This document shows positions 7,208 through 17,004 of a stretch of DNA of 64,000 bases, one piece after another (position 1 is the stretch's first letter; the number at the start of each line of letters is the position of its first letter). Under the pieces are notes generated by a model. That model saw only the letters and a list, made by a program, of their open reading frames with translations, had not been told where the DNA came from and made no database searches. The stretch is from DAOUET01 sp034430155 (GTDB lineage Bacteria; Chloroflexota; Anaerolineae; Anaerolineales; UBA4823), in assembly GCA_034430155.1 (NCBI GenBank), contig DAOUET010000059.1, forward strand, positions 1 to 64,000, in the 5' to 3' direction. The position numbers and the translations under genes were made by a program.

Positions 7208-9529
7208 TTGAATGTCTTCATGAAAACCTGGGTCGAGCCTGATCAAGTCAGTGTTCCAGCAAAGCTTCAAGGGGTCCTTGGCGGGCATCCGCTGGTAGGA
7301 GAAATCCTGGTTCGTCGTGGGGTTAAGGACCATCAATCTGCTGAAGCCTTTTTGGACCCCAGTAAATATACCCCCGCATCTCCTTTTGAATTGCCGGGAA
7401 TGCAGGCAGCTGTTCAGCGCATCTGGGATGCCATCCGTAAAAACCAGCTCATTGGCGTATGGGGGGATTTCGATGTCGATGGGCAAACCGCCACAACCCT
7501 GCTCGTCACAACGCTAAAGGATCTCGGTGGCAGGGTTATCTATCATATCCCCGTCCGTGAGACCGAATCCCATGGCGTCAACCTGCCCAAACTCAAAGAT
7601 CTCATTGACCAGAACATCAGCTTGCTTGTCACCTGTGATACCGGAATTGCCGCTCATCAGGCAATCGACTTTGCTAATGCCCACCGGGTGGATGTGGTGG
7701 TGACCGATCACCATGATTTACCTTCCACTTTGCCTGCAGCCCGTGCACTGGTCAATCCTAGGCTGCTTCCAAACACCCATCCCTTGGCGAATTTACCCGG
7801 AGTCGGTGTAGCTTACAAGCTAGTCGAAGGGCTTTACCAACAGCGAAATCTATCCGGGCCTACCGGTGCTTTTTTAGACCTGGTTGCCCTAGGGATTGTT
7901 GCAGACATAGCCACGCAGCGTGGTGAAACCCGCTATCTGCTCCAGCGAGGTTTGCAAACTTTGCGGACCACAGAGCGTCTGGGTCTTCAAGTCATGATGG
8001 ACCTCGCCGGACTAGAACCCGGTAATCTTACTGAAGAGCACATCGGTTATGTCCTTGGCCCTCGCCTCAATGCCCTCGGTCGACTATCCGACGCAAACCT
8101 GGCTGTCGAATTGCTCACCACCATTGATTTGAACCGGGCGCGCATCCTGGCGCATGAATTAGAGGCTTTGAACGCTCGCCGCAAATTGCTTACCGATCAG
8201 GTATTTCAAGCCGCGCTATCTCAAATCGAACGGGATCCCACTTTATTGGCAGGAGCAGCCCTGGTCTTGTCCCACCCCGCCTGGCCATCCGGGGTGATTG
8301 GAATTGTTGCCAGCCGGCTGGTAGAACACTACCAGCGCCCCACCGTGCTGATCGCCGCGCCTCCAGGCGAGATGGCGCGGGGTTCGGCGCGGTCCGTTGA
8401 AGGCTGCAATATCAGCGCTGCCATCGCCGTTCAAAAGGGGATGTTGATTGGTTTTGGCGGGCACCCTATGGCTGCCGGATTGTCCCTTGATCCTGAACGT
8501 ATCCCTGAATTTCGCGGCGCCCTTTCCAAAACAGTCCAGCAGATGCTCGCTGGAGTCACACTCGAACCAAAATTAGGAATCGATGGCTATTTATCTCTCA
8601 GCGAACTTACCCTGGATTTGGTCAGAGATTTCGAGCGTCTGGCGCCTTTCGGTCCCGGCAATCCCTCCATAATCCTCATCAGCAAAGGAATGGTCTTGAA
8701 AAGTCATACCCTGGTTGGTAGGAACGACGAGCACCTGCAATTGATTGTGGAAAGCCCGGAGGGTTATCCCCATAAGTTGATTTGGTGGAATGGTGCCGGT
8801 TGGTCGCTGCCCCAGGGAAAATTTGACCTGGCCTATACGGCACGTACCAGCAACTTCCGCGGCCAGCCACAGTTGCAGATTGAATGGATTGACTCACGCC
8901 CGCTGGAAGAGCCTGCCATCCAGGTCATGCCTGAAGTGCCTCGTATCAAGGTGGTGGATTATCGCCAAAACCCTCAGCCCAGCTCCCTCCTGGAAGGTCT
9001 GCGGGCCGCAGGGAACTTGCAGGTCTGGTGTGAAGGGCAAGCCAAAGCAGAACTTGGGGGGCAAGATCGCTATGCCTTGACCGCTTCTCAGAGATTGGCG
9101 ATTTGGACTACTCCTCCGGATGCGGGCGAATTGCGCTTCGTTTTGGAGCAGGTATCCCCCCAAACTGTTTATTTGTTTGCAGTACCACCGCAAACCCAGG
9201 ATCTCGAATCTTTCCTAACCAGGTTATCGGGGCTGGTTAAATACGCCCTGAATTTAAAAGGCGGGCGAGTAGCCCTTAGCTCCCTGGCAGCCAGCACTGC
9301 TCAGCGAGAGGCCAGCGTTCGTTTAGGCATAGCCTGGCTCCAAGCCCGTGGCTATATAAAATTGCTTGCTGAAGACGAAGATGAAATCCTGCTGAGTTCA
9401 GGTGATCAAGCAAGTCCTACTGATTTACCCAGGATCACATCCCAGCTCAAGTTATTGTTAAATGAAACCGCAGCTTATCGGACTTACTTCTCCCGCGCTG
9501 AGGCAGACGCCCTCATAAACTCGTCCTGA
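7208..9529 (+). CDS. recJ: Single-stranded-DNA-specific 5'-3' exonuclease RecJ
   Basis: RecJ degrades single-stranded DNA 5' to 3' in recombination and repair. The DHH domain shows WGDFDVDGQTA (motif I), TCDTGI and VTDHHDLP (the DHH motif, about residues 163-165), with metal-binding aspartates in place. The DHHA1 part shows IGFGGHPMAAGLSL (about residue 417), followed by the OB-type domain. At 773 residues it is longer than typical RecJ (550-600); the last 190 or so residues are an extension with no clear catalytic motif, as in several Gram-positive-type RecJ proteins. The start could be ATG 7208 or ATG 7220; neither has a strong ribosome site. Its position behind the helicase-nuclease genes suits a repair role. 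Confidence 0.93.
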   Translation: MNVFMKTWVEPDQVSVPAKLQGVLGGHPLVGEILVRRGVKDHQSAEAFLDPSKYTPASPFELPGMQAAVQRIWDAIRKNQLIGVWGDFDVDGQTATTLLVTTLKDLGGRVIYHIPVRETESHGVNLPKLKDLIDQNISLLVTCDTGIAAHQAIDFANAHRVDVVVTDHHDLPSTLPAARALVNPRLLPNTHPLANLPGVGVAYKLVEGLYQQRNLSGPTGAFLDLVALGIVADIATQRGETRYLLQRGLQTLRTTERLGLQVMMDLAGLEPGNLTEEHIGYVLGPRLNALGRLSDANLAVELLTTIDLNRARILAHELEALNARRKLLTDQVFQAALSQIERDPTLLAGAALVLSHPAWPSGVIGIVASRLVEHYQRPTVLIAAPPGEMARGSARSVEGCNISAAIAVQKGMLIGFGGHPMAAGLSLDPERIPEFRGALSKTVQQMLAGVTLEPKLGIDGYLSLSELTLDLVRDFERLAPFGPGNPSIILISKGMVLKSHTLVGRNDEHLQLIVESPEGYPHKLIWWNGAGWSLPQGKFDLAYTARTSNFRGQPQLQIEWIDSRPLEEPAIQVMPEVPRIKVVDYRQNPQPSSLLEGLRAAGNLQVWCEGQAKAELGGQDRYALTASQRLAIWTTPPDAGELRFVLEQVSPQTVYLFAVPPQTQDLESFLTRLSGLVKYALNLKGGRVALSSLAASTAQREASVRLGIAWLQARGYIKLLAEDEDEILLSSGDQASPTDLPRITSQLKLLLNETAAYRTYFSRAEADALINSS

Positions 9530-9725
9530 AGAATCGATCTGTCTCGAGAGTCCCCAATTAATAGGACATACTCAGTTGAAGGATTTTCCTTGAGGTCTGG
9601 ATTGGTGAAACCCGCCCGGGCTTTTTTCAAGACCTCTATCTGAATAGCTTTTAAATAAATCCCAGGCCACCATTTTGCGGTGACCTGGAAGGTCGAATTA
9701 TGAATAAAACGGACCGCTTCCCCCA

Positions 9726-10352
9726 TTATCTGGGAGATGCCAGCAGCGTATCCAACACCGCCTTGGATTTTTGCTGTACTTCGGCGTGCAAACTCTCACC
9801 GTGGGCGTCCATTGTTACCACCGCGGGGAAATCCTTCACCTTTATCACCCACATCGCCTCCGGTACCCCGAACTCCATCTTGTAAACCCCCAATACCCTT
9901 TCCACCGATTTTGCGATTAGTGACGCAGCCCCGCCAATAGCATGCAGGTACACTCCTGGAATTTCTTGGCAGGCTGCCAAAGTCTTAGGCCCCATTCCAC
10001 CCTTACCAACCACTCCCTTTATTTTGAAATGGCGCATCACATCGCCTTGGTAAGGTTCTTCCCTGGTACTGGTGGTGGGACCGGCGGCTACAAATTTGTA
10101 ATCCTGCGTATCCAAACCCGCCACCACCGGACCGCAATGGTAAATCACTCCACCCTCCAACAAGGGCTTGAGAGCCTTATAAATCTTCAGGTCGTCTCCC
10201 TGCGGGGCTCGTATTTGCTTGATGAAAGTCTCGATCATCCACTTATGGGCTGCGTCCCTGCCTGTGACCATGATGCCAGTTAGGGTTACTGCATCGCCCA
10301 CCTTCAGGCCAAGGATGTCTTCATCGCTGATGGGAATGGTTATTTTGCGCAT
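9726..10352 (-). CDS. Class I fumarate hydratase, beta (C-terminal) subunit
   Basis: This is the smaller chain of a two-subunit class I (4Fe-4S) hydro-lyase, which adds water to fumarate to give malate in the citric acid cycle. Diagnostic stretches are GRDAAHKWMIE, IYHCGPVV, AAGPTTSTRE and GVVGKGGMG, followed by LHAIGGAA. The ATG at 10352 (MRKITIPI) is chosen over an upstream in-frame ATG because GGGAG lies about 7 nt before it and the family begins there. It starts 14 nt after the alpha-subunit stop. Tartrate dehydratase shares the fold, so substrate is assigned from commonness, not from a discriminating residue. Confidence 0.88.
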   Translation of the reverse strand: MRKITIPISDEDILGLKVGDAVTLTGIMVTGRDAAHKWMIETFIKQIRAPQGDDLKIYKALKPLLEGGVIYHCGPVVAGLDTQDYKFVAAGPTTSTREEPYQGDVMRHFKIKGVVGKGGMGPKTLAACQEIPGVYLHAIGGAASLIAKSVERVLGVYKMEFGVPEAMWVIKVKDFPAVVTMDAHGESLHAEVQQKSKAVLDTLLASPR

Positions 10353-10366
10353 CTCATTCTCCCATT

Positions 10367-11239
10367 TCACTCGTATTTTATAGTATCGCCAGAAACTATC
10401 ATCCGGCGGCGGCGATATGCCCAGCACATATACGAAACCGAGACAAAGTAACTGGCAGGTAGACGGTGGAGGTTGCTGATTTTGGTCCCCAAAAGGGTAG
10501 TGTTCCCACCAAAACCCATTGGTCCGATGCCTAATTGGTTCGCCTCCGCGGTTAATTGTCCCTCCATTGTAGCAAGCTCAGCATTGGCATTGGGTTCGTC
10601 CAACCGGCGGAAGAGCACTTCTTTGGAACCGTAGAAAGATGAACCGCGATCACCGCCGATGGCTACGCCCAGGATACCCGGGGCACACCCTTTTCCTTGG
10701 GCGTTATAGACGGCATCCAGAATCACCTTACGCACTCCCGCCAAGTCCCTCCCGGCCCCCAGGGCGCTGTTCGGTAAAGAGTATTGCGCACCGACGTTTT
10801 CACATCCCCCACCTTTCAGCATTAAATCGATCGTGAGTGTTTCGCCCTCGATTTCTTCGAAATGAATGCTGGGAAAATGTTTGTCGCCCAGGTTATTACC
10901 GCTGTTCTTACCGCTCAGAGCGTCCACTGCGTTTGGTCGCAAATATGCGTGGGCCGTGGCCTGCGCTACGGCAGACTCGATTTGCTCGCGCAGCTTACGC
11001 GTGCTCCACCCTTCTGGTTGATAAACGTAGAAGATCGGTGTCCCTGTATCCTGACAGATCGGAGTGGAATCCTGGCGTGCCAACGCCACGTTCTTTAATA
11101 TGGTCTCTAAGGCACTGCGCGCTGCCGTACCAGGCTGCTCCTGCTCAACCGCCTGCTGCAAGGCTGCTTCGACATCCGGAGGTAGATCAGTAGCCGTCAG
11201 GCGTATCAATTCTAAAATATGTTCGCTTAGATCTTGCAT
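10367..11239 (-). CDS. Class I fumarate hydratase, alpha (N-terminal) subunit
   Basis: The 290-residue product contains the iron-sulfur-binding half of the enzyme. Three Cys likely to ligate the 4Fe-4S cluster sit in ICQDTGTP, KGGGCENVG and GKGCAPGILG, the last followed by the family motif AIGGDRG. The start at 11239 (MQDLSEH) is fixed by GGAGGT 6-11 nt upstream; the frame is open further 5' but without similarity. It forms a two-gene operon with the beta subunit. Oxygen-labile class I fumarases are typical of anaerobes and facultative organisms, consistent with Anaerolineae. L(+)-tartrate dehydratase is the main alternative. Confidence 0.88.
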   Translation of the reverse strand: MQDLSEHILELIRLTATDLPPDVEAALQQAVEQEQPGTAARSALETILKNVALARQDSTPICQDTGTPIFYVYQPEGWSTRKLREQIESAVAQATAHAYLRPNAVDALSGKNSGNNLGDKHFPSIHFEEIEGETLTIDLMLKGGGCENVGAQYSLPNSALGAGRDLAGVRKVILDAVYNAQGKGCAPGILGVAIGGDRGSSFYGSKEVLFRRLDEPNANAELATMEGQLTAEANQLGIGPMGFGGNTTLLGTKISNLHRLPASYFVSVSYMCWAYRRRRMIVSGDTIKYE

Positions 11240-11518
11240 GCTTACCTCCATAAATACGAATAGGGCACCGGTTGCACCATGAATGGCATTAGAAATGGTT
11301 GCCCTCTTCACCTCTGTCCTGCAAATCCGGCTTTCCACTTAACGTTATCTTACCTAATATTCGGACAAATGCGAGTGACAAAGCGCCTCTCTGCGGGCGA
11401 CTAACGTAATTGAATCGCCCTCATCAATTAAAAAGCGCCCTCCTGAACATTTTCTCAGAAATCCATCTTGCGGGCGCCATCAATTTAGCTATCAATCTGG
11501 TAGGATTTTGGCTTGTTC

Positions 11519-12322
11519 TTAAACCTGCCTACTTCCCAATTTTTCGAGCAGGGAGTATAACATCACCCCTGTAGCGACCGCCAGGTTAAGCGAGGTCGTA
11601 CTCCCACGCATCGGCAAGCAAATCACCTCTTCGCAGGTTGCCGCCTGCTCAGCTGTCAGGCCCTCCCGCTCGCTGCCCATCAACAGGATCAAAGGCAGCT
11701 GATAGCTACTGACCTGGCGGTAATCGCGCTCTGCATGGGCGGAAGTGCCAAAAAGATGGTAAGCATGATGCTTGCACCAGCAAACGAACTCTGTAAAAGT
11801 AGCCTTGCCGATCGGATGCCAAAATAAGGTGCCCATGCTTGCCCTGACCGCGCTGGGATGGTAAGGGTCGGCGCTGCTATCCAGCAACAATAACCCGCTG
11901 GCACCAACCGCGTTTATCGTGCGTGAAACCGCCCCAATATTTCCAGGGTCTTGGGGAGCCACCAGAGCAACCCCCCAGGGGAAATTACCAGGATTGAGAT
12001 CTTCCAGGGAAACCCATCGCTGTCGTGCGACAGCCAGGATACCTTGAGGATTTTCTTTATCCGCAATGGATTCGAATAGGTCCACGGCAGTGGCATAACA
12101 GGGCAAACCGTCGTCGGATAGAGCTCGGATGAGTTCCTGAGCATATTTACTACTCAGTAGATTGGGGGCGTAAAAGATCGCTTCGATGCCAATTCCGGCT
12201 TCCACAGCTTCCCCCACGTGGTGAATGCCTTCCACCACAAACAAACCGGTCGCTTGGCGATGCTTGTGCCACCGCAGGGCACGTACCTGCTTGATCTTCG
12301 AATTGCTACGGCTGGTGATCAA
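11519..12322 (-). CDS. SpoU/TrmH-family RNA 2'-O-methyltransferase
   Basis: The 267-residue protein has the SPOUT trefoil-knot motifs in order: LVAPQDPGNIGAVSRT (motif 1, with the catalytic Arg region), LLMGSEREGL (motif 2) and LPMRGSTTSLNLAVATGVML (motif 3). The N-terminal 90 or so residues (NSKIKQVRAL, FVVEGIHHVGEA) form the small RNA-binding domain seen in TrmH/RlmB/TsnR relatives. Enzymes of this family methylate ribose 2'-OH in rRNA or tRNA using SAM; the target nucleotide cannot be told. It lies between unrelated genes on the same strand, with about 280 bp to the fumarase gene upstream, and is probably a single-gene transcript. Confidence 0.9.
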   Translation of the reverse strand: MITSRSNSKIKQVRALRWHKHRQATGLFVVEGIHHVGEAVEAGIGIEAIFYAPNLLSSKYAQELIRALSDDGLPCYATAVDLFESIADKENPQGILAVARQRWVSLEDLNPGNFPWGVALVAPQDPGNIGAVSRTINAVGASGLLLLDSSADPYHPSAVRASMGTLFWHPIGKATFTEFVCWCKHHAYHLFGTSAHAERDYRQVSSYQLPLILLMGSEREGLTAEQAATCEEVICLPMRGSTTSLNLAVATGVMLYSLLEKLGSRQV

Positions 12323-12409
12323 TTCAAATCGTGTTTTTTCTTTAACAAACTTAGGAGCTTCGCCCGCATTTAGGATAGAACAGTTAGACCATCCTGACTC
12401 GCAGGAGGC

Positions 12410-14083
12410 TTACTCTCTCCGAGGCACCCAGGCCATAATGGTTGTCCCCGCACCTGGAGAGGAGTTAATCTCAACATCCCCACCCACCCTATGAGCCCGG
12501 GTATGCATGTTCGATAGGCCATGCCCCAAGGTGACGCTCATCTTACGCAAATCAAAACCCATACCATCATCATCGATTTCTAAAATAACGCGATTATGGG
12601 TAATCCATAAGTTCAGGTTGACTTGCTGCGCGCTTGCGTGTCTGGCGATGTTTGCCAAGGCCTCCTGGCAGATATGGAATAAGGCAGTGGCGTTAGCGGT
12701 CGGCAACGTTACCAGGCCATCTTTCGGACCAACAATTTTGGCGAGCGCTGATGAATTGGCATTGAATTCAGCAATCAACTTTTCTATCCCCGACATTAAA
12801 TCTTCGCCCCGAAACTGTCTCGGGCTCAGATCTAAAATATATGCCCGGATATCTCGAATAGCATTGTTTAACCCATCGATACCTTGCTCGATCTTGACCT
12901 GAGCCATCTTGGGGTCTTCGTCTAGGGTATGCCGGGCAATATCCAACGCCAAACCAACAGCATAGATCGATTGTATGATGCCATCGTGCAGATCCATGCC
13001 GATGCGTTCGCGTTCTTCGAGTACCGCTAGACGCTGTGCCTGGCGATGCAAACGGGCGTTCTCTATTGTGATACCAGCCCAAGCACCGATGGACATGAGC
13101 AGATCCAACTCGCGTTTGTCGATGTGGCGCTCCTGGCGAGTTGCCACACACAGGACGCCAACTACCGTTTCCCGAACGGTGAGCGGAATGCACGCCAGGC
13201 AGCGAAAACCTGCCTCTACGACCGCGTGGCGCAGGTAACGCACATCGGCTTGCAAATCAGTACTGACAATTGGCTTACCCGATTGTGCTACGATACCGAT
13301 GTACCCTTCGCCAAAATTAAAATGATCCCGCGTCCAGAATGCTTCAGCTGCTTCACCTTGGTGTAGAGCCATGCGCAAACCCTGCCGGCCCTCCTCTCGA
13401 AGGAATATCTCGCCAGCCTCTACCCCCAGGTGTTCAATCACCCGGGTCAGGGTTAGTTCCAGTATTTGATCGACCTCTGACGAGTTGGTTAGGGTAGCTG
13501 CCAGCTGGTTGACCAAGGCCATATCCTCATTTCTTCTGGTCAGCTCGCTGTCACGCTCCACCAGTACTTTATATAGACGGGCATTATTGATCGCTACAGC
13601 CGCATAAGCGGCCAGAGTCTCGATCACTTTAGCATCGGTATCGGTAAACTCGAAGTTATCGATCTTATCGGTAAGGTATATTTGCCCTAACAATCGATCC
13701 CCCAACATAATAGGTACTCCAAGAAATGAGCGCATCTTGGGATGTTGGCCTGGAAAACCGACCTTTCGGGGATCGGCGCTGATTTCTGGGATGCGTATTG
13801 TGTGGTGCTCGCGTTTTATCGCCCCAATCAGTCCCTTTCCGATCGGCGGGCGACCCGTCTGGTCGATCTCTTCTTGAGTCAGGCCAACCGGTATAAAGCG
13901 AATCAGGTTTCCTTGTTCGTCATCAACGCCTAAAGCCGCATAACGTGCGCCCACCTGATCGCGCGCTACGTTGATGATGGTTTCAAGCGCATTTTCCATC
14001 TTTAAATCGCGAACCAACTTCAAACTGGCCTGATGGAGAGCTGCCAGTCTTTCTTCCAGCTGCTCACGTGTTAGTACAACCAT
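12410..14083 (-). CDS. Orphan cytosolic sensor histidine kinase with two GAF domains (NarL-partner type)
   Basis: The 557-residue protein has no membrane segment. Two GAF domains (about residues 20-165 and 190-345) are followed by a HisKA_3 dimerisation domain with ERERIGMDLHDGIIQSIYAV, the phospho-acceptor His being in DLHDG. The HATPase carries the N-box ICQEALANIARHASA, then DDGMGFD and LGHGLSNMHTRA. This is the DevS/NarX class that pairs with NarL/FixJ regulators, none of which is in the window. GAF domains of this type often bind haem or nucleotides, but no ligand-specific residue can be named. The start at 14083 is preferred over an ATG at 14128 because GAGG sits about 9 nt upstream. 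Confidence 0.88.
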   Translation of the reverse strand: MVVLTREQLEERLAALHQASLKLVRDLKMENALETIINVARDQVGARYAALGVDDEQGNLIRFIPVGLTQEEIDQTGRPPIGKGLIGAIKREHHTIRIPEISADPRKVGFPGQHPKMRSFLGVPIMLGDRLLGQIYLTDKIDNFEFTDTDAKVIETLAAYAAVAINNARLYKVLVERDSELTRRNEDMALVNQLAATLTNSSEVDQILELTLTRVIEHLGVEAGEIFLREEGRQGLRMALHQGEAAEAFWTRDHFNFGEGYIGIVAQSGKPIVSTDLQADVRYLRHAVVEAGFRCLACIPLTVRETVVGVLCVATRQERHIDKRELDLLMSIGAWAGITIENARLHRQAQRLAVLEERERIGMDLHDGIIQSIYAVGLALDIARHTLDEDPKMAQVKIEQGIDGLNNAIRDIRAYILDLSPRQFRGEDLMSGIEKLIAEFNANSSALAKIVGPKDGLVTLPTANATALFHICQEALANIARHASAQQVNLNLWITHNRVILEIDDDGMGFDLRKMSVTLGHGLSNMHTRAHRVGGDVEINSSPGAGTTIMAWVPRRE

Positions 14084-14227
14084 AGAGGATACCTCACCGC
14101 ACTTATATTTTACCCCAAAATCATCCAATTCGTACGATCCTATTGGAATAAAACCCAGTAGGAAACCGGTTCCGGGTAAAATCTGCTGATAACCCTCATC
14201 TCTTTCGCATTTATCAGGTAATTCTTA

Positions 14228-14233
14228 TATAAT
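14228..14233 (+). promoter_or_regulatory. Candidate -10 element for the HMG-CoA reductase gene
   Basis: A TATAAT hexamer lies about 90 nt before the reductase start in the divergent region shared with the histidine kinase. No convincing -35 is visible at 16-18 bp (TTCGCA at best). Confidence 0.4.
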
Positions 14234-14322
14234 CTTAGTGATCTGATAGTTTTTGCGAGCGATTATAGCTATTAATATTTCAGTTAGTCTCACAATCTTG
14301 GAGCAAGAGAGAAAGATTTCGG

Positions 14323-15621
14323 ATGGATTCAAAACCCACCTCAAGGTTACCTGGATTTTACAACCTCACTTTACTAGAACGACGCCAGCAGCTACTCCAA
14401 CACGCTTTCTTGACCCCAGATGAATTGGCTGCCTTGGGAGGAGAAGCCGGCCTCACTGTTGAGCAAGCTGATCACATGATCGAGAATGTCATCGCTGTGC
14501 ATGGACTACCTCTAGGTCTGGCCCTCAACTTCCAGGTAAATGGGAAAGACGTATTGGTACCTATGGTGGTGGAAGAACCATCTGTGGTTGCGGGAGCCTC
14601 CTTCATGGCCAAGTTGGCTCGGGCAGGTGGAGGCTTCTTTGCCCACACCAGCGCCCCCGAAATGATCGGCCAAATGCAGCTGCTGGATGTACCCGATATT
14701 CATGCAGCGCGATTGGCCTTGCTGGAGCAAAAGGAACGCCTACTGGCAGAAGCATCTAGAATTGATCCTATCCTACAACGCTTGGGAGGAGGGCCGCGCG
14801 ATCTGGAAGTGCGTCTTATAGAGCAGTCACCCATCGGTCCATTTCTGGTTGTGCACCTGATCTATGATGTGCGGGACGCCATGGGCGCCAACGCCATCAA
14901 CACTGCTACCGAACGGCTGGCTCCTCTGGTAGAATCCATCTCTGGCGGCCGGGTTCACCTGCGGATTCTCTCCAACTTAGCAGATCGCCGCCTGGCGCGC
15001 GCCCGTTGCACAATTCCTCTACCTCAATTGCCTTTTGATGAATATCATGCGGAACAAGTGCGGGATGGTATTATTGCAGCTTGGGCTTTCGCGGCTGCCG
15101 ATCCATACCGGGCAGCCACCCATAACAAAGGCATCATGAACGGCGTGGATGCTGTGGTCATCGCAACCGGTAATGATTGGCGCGCCGTGGAGGCCGGCGC
15201 CCATGCTTATGCCGCCCGAAATGGGCGCTATACCTCCTTGAGCACCTGGGGATTGGATGAGGCTGGGAATTTAGTGGGCACGCTGGAAATGCCCTTGGCA
15301 GTCGGCATCGTAGGTGGGGCAACCAAAGTGCATCCCAGCGCTCAGGTCGCCCTCAAATTAATGGGAGTGAGCAGCGCTCGGGAACTGGCTGAAATTATCG
15401 TTTCAGTGGGCCTGGCTCAAAATCTAGCCGCCTTACGGGCTTTGGCAACTGAGGGCATTCAAAGAGGCCATATGTCCCTGCACGCCCGGCAGGTAGCTGT
15501 CGCCGCTGGCGCTCAGGGAGACCAGATTGCTCGTCTGGCGGGGCAAATGGTTGCAGAAAAAAAGGTGCGCATCGATCGCGCCGAGGAAATTTTGGAAAAT
15601 TGGAAGGTGGAAGGTAGCTGA
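14323..15621 (+). CDS. mvaA: Class II 3-hydroxy-3-methylglutaryl-CoA reductase
   Basis: This enzyme interconverts HMG-CoA and mevalonate, the committed step of the mevalonate pathway. The 432-residue length and absence of a membrane domain fit class II. Catalytic residues are visible: Glu in VVEEPSVVA (about 85), Lys in THNKGIMNG (about 268), Asp in the DAMGANAINT region and VSLG-type C-terminal blocks, and His in GHMSLHARQVA (about 387). Class II enzymes were first known as degradative and NADH-dependent, but many bacteria use them for synthesis. Because HMG-CoA synthase follows within 180 bp on the same strand, a biosynthetic role for isoprenoids is most likely. Start: GAGAGAAAG is about 7 nt before the ATG. 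Confidence 0.93.
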   Translation: MDSKPTSRLPGFYNLTLLERRQQLLQHAFLTPDELAALGGEAGLTVEQADHMIENVIAVHGLPLGLALNFQVNGKDVLVPMVVEEPSVVAGASFMAKLARAGGGFFAHTSAPEMIGQMQLLDVPDIHAARLALLEQKERLLAEASRIDPILQRLGGGPRDLEVRLIEQSPIGPFLVVHLIYDVRDAMGANAINTATERLAPLVESISGGRVHLRILSNLADRRLARARCTIPLPQLPFDEYHAEQVRDGIIAAWAFAAADPYRAATHNKGIMNGVDAVVIATGNDWRAVEAGAHAYAARNGRYTSLSTWGLDEAGNLVGTLEMPLAVGIVGGATKVHPSAQVALKLMGVSSARELAEIIVSVGLAQNLAALRALATEGIQRGHMSLHARQVAVAAGAQGDQIARLAGQMVAEKKVRIDRAEEILENWKVEGS

Positions 15622-15794
15622 AAGCCTTGACAAAGCCTCATCCGGCTCTCTGGGCTCATCCGAAACAACTGCTGAAATCTTGAAAGGGCCGCACATACGC
15701 ATTTTAAGGATTAATCTAGGGTGTGGGGTGAGTGCACTTGGCCTTAAACCCCCCAGAGACCTCTGACTGTATAACTACAAAAGGTAAAAGTGAT

Positions 15795-16880
15795 ATGGAT
15801 ATGAATCAGGAAGAAAACAGGCGACCAATTCTTCTTAAACCCTCTAGACCAGTTGGGATCATTGGTTACGGGTCTTACATCCCTCGCTACCGCCTTCCGG
15901 CTACCGAGGTTGCTCGCATCTGGACCGACGGAGAAGGTGGTCTCCCTATTAAAGAAAAGGCGGTAGCCGGTTTGGACGAAGACGTAGCCACCATGTCCAT
16001 TGAAGCCGCCCGCAATGCGTTAAGTCGCGCCGCCATATCGCCCGGCCAGATCCGGGCAGTTTGGGTCGGCTCCGAATCTCATCCCTACGCCGTCAAGCCC
16101 ACTTCTACCATCGTAGCGGAGGCGATTGGCGCAGTGCCGAATGTGCAGGCTGCCGACTGGCAATTCGCTTGTAAAGCAGGAACAGAAGCCATGGTAGCTG
16201 CAATTGGTTTCGTGGGTTCGCAGATGGCCGACTTCGCCCTGGCAATTGGCATGGACACCGCCCAAGGCCGGCCTGGTGACGCATTAGAATACACCGCCGG
16301 TGCGGGTGGGGCAGCCTATATTCTCGGGCCGGCTGAAGAGGCTTTAGCCACGATAGATGCCACTTATTCATATGTCACAGATACGCCCGATTTTTGGCGC
16401 CGGGCGTACCAGAAATATCCCGAGCACGGACAACGCTTTACCGGTGAACCGGCTTACTTCACCCATATCACCGAAGCCGCTAAAGCCTTGATGTCCGCCC
16501 AGGAAACTACCCCGGCTGACTACAAATACGCCGTTTTCCACCAACCAAACACCAAATTCCCTCAACGAGTCGCTGGTATGCTGGGTTTCTCCAAAGAACA
16601 AATCGCCCCTGGGTTGCTGGTGCCTTTTATCGGCAACACCTACGCTGGTGCAGCCATGATCGGCCTGACAGCCATCCTGGATGTCGCCGAACCCGGCGAC
16701 CGCATTCTTCTGGTTTCTTTTGGATCGGGAGCAGGATCTGATGCTTTTGACCTGCAGGTGACGGAAAAAATCCTGGAGCGTCGCCAGCGCGCCCCTAAAA
16801 CGAGCGACTATCTCGCTCGCCGTACGGAAATCGATTACGCCACCTACACCCGCATGCGAGGCAAATTGGTGATGAAATAA
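15795..16880 (+). CDS. Hydroxymethylglutaryl-CoA synthase (archaeal type)
   Basis: It condenses acetyl-CoA with acetoacetyl-CoA to HMG-CoA. The 361-residue protein follows the archaeal/bacterial HMGS pattern: GSESHPYAV with the catalytic Glu (E94), DWQFACKAGTEAM with the acyl-carrying Cys (C126), and VFHQPNTKFPQRV with the catalytic His (H249). It also has the GNTYAGAAMIGL and SFGSGAGSDAF blocks. All three catalytic residues are intact. ATG 15795 is preferred; AAGG lies about 11 nt upstream, and an in-frame ATG at 15732 gives an N-terminus unlike the family. In archaea this enzyme forms a complex with a thiolase and a DUF35 bridge protein, and those two genes follow here. Confidence 0.93.
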   Translation: MDMNQEENRRPILLKPSRPVGIIGYGSYIPRYRLPATEVARIWTDGEGGLPIKEKAVAGLDEDVATMSIEAARNALSRAAISPGQIRAVWVGSESHPYAVKPTSTIVAEAIGAVPNVQAADWQFACKAGTEAMVAAIGFVGSQMADFALAIGMDTAQGRPGDALEYTAGAGGAAYILGPAEEALATIDATYSYVTDTPDFWRRAYQKYPEHGQRFTGEPAYFTHITEAAKALMSAQETTPADYKYAVFHQPNTKFPQRVAGMLGFSKEQIAPGLLVPFIGNTYAGAAMIGLTAILDVAEPGDRILLVSFGSGAGSDAFDLQVTEKILERRQRAPKTSDYLARRTEIDYATYTRMRGKLVMK

Positions 16881-17004
16881 GCTCACCCAATGAAAATATA
16901 TTTCCGGGATAAGATCGGCCGACAAATAAGGGAAATCAATAAAATTAGATAGAAGTAGATTATGAGGGAGACCCTGAATATTAACACGATAATATGGAGG
17001 TTGC

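Noticed and set aside
9484..9726. Minus-strand 80-residue ORF between recJ and the fumarase genes
   Set aside because: It overlaps the recJ end, has no ribosome site and no family resemblance; the gap is the usual space between convergent genes, with a weak CCAGG hairpin at 9662-9688.
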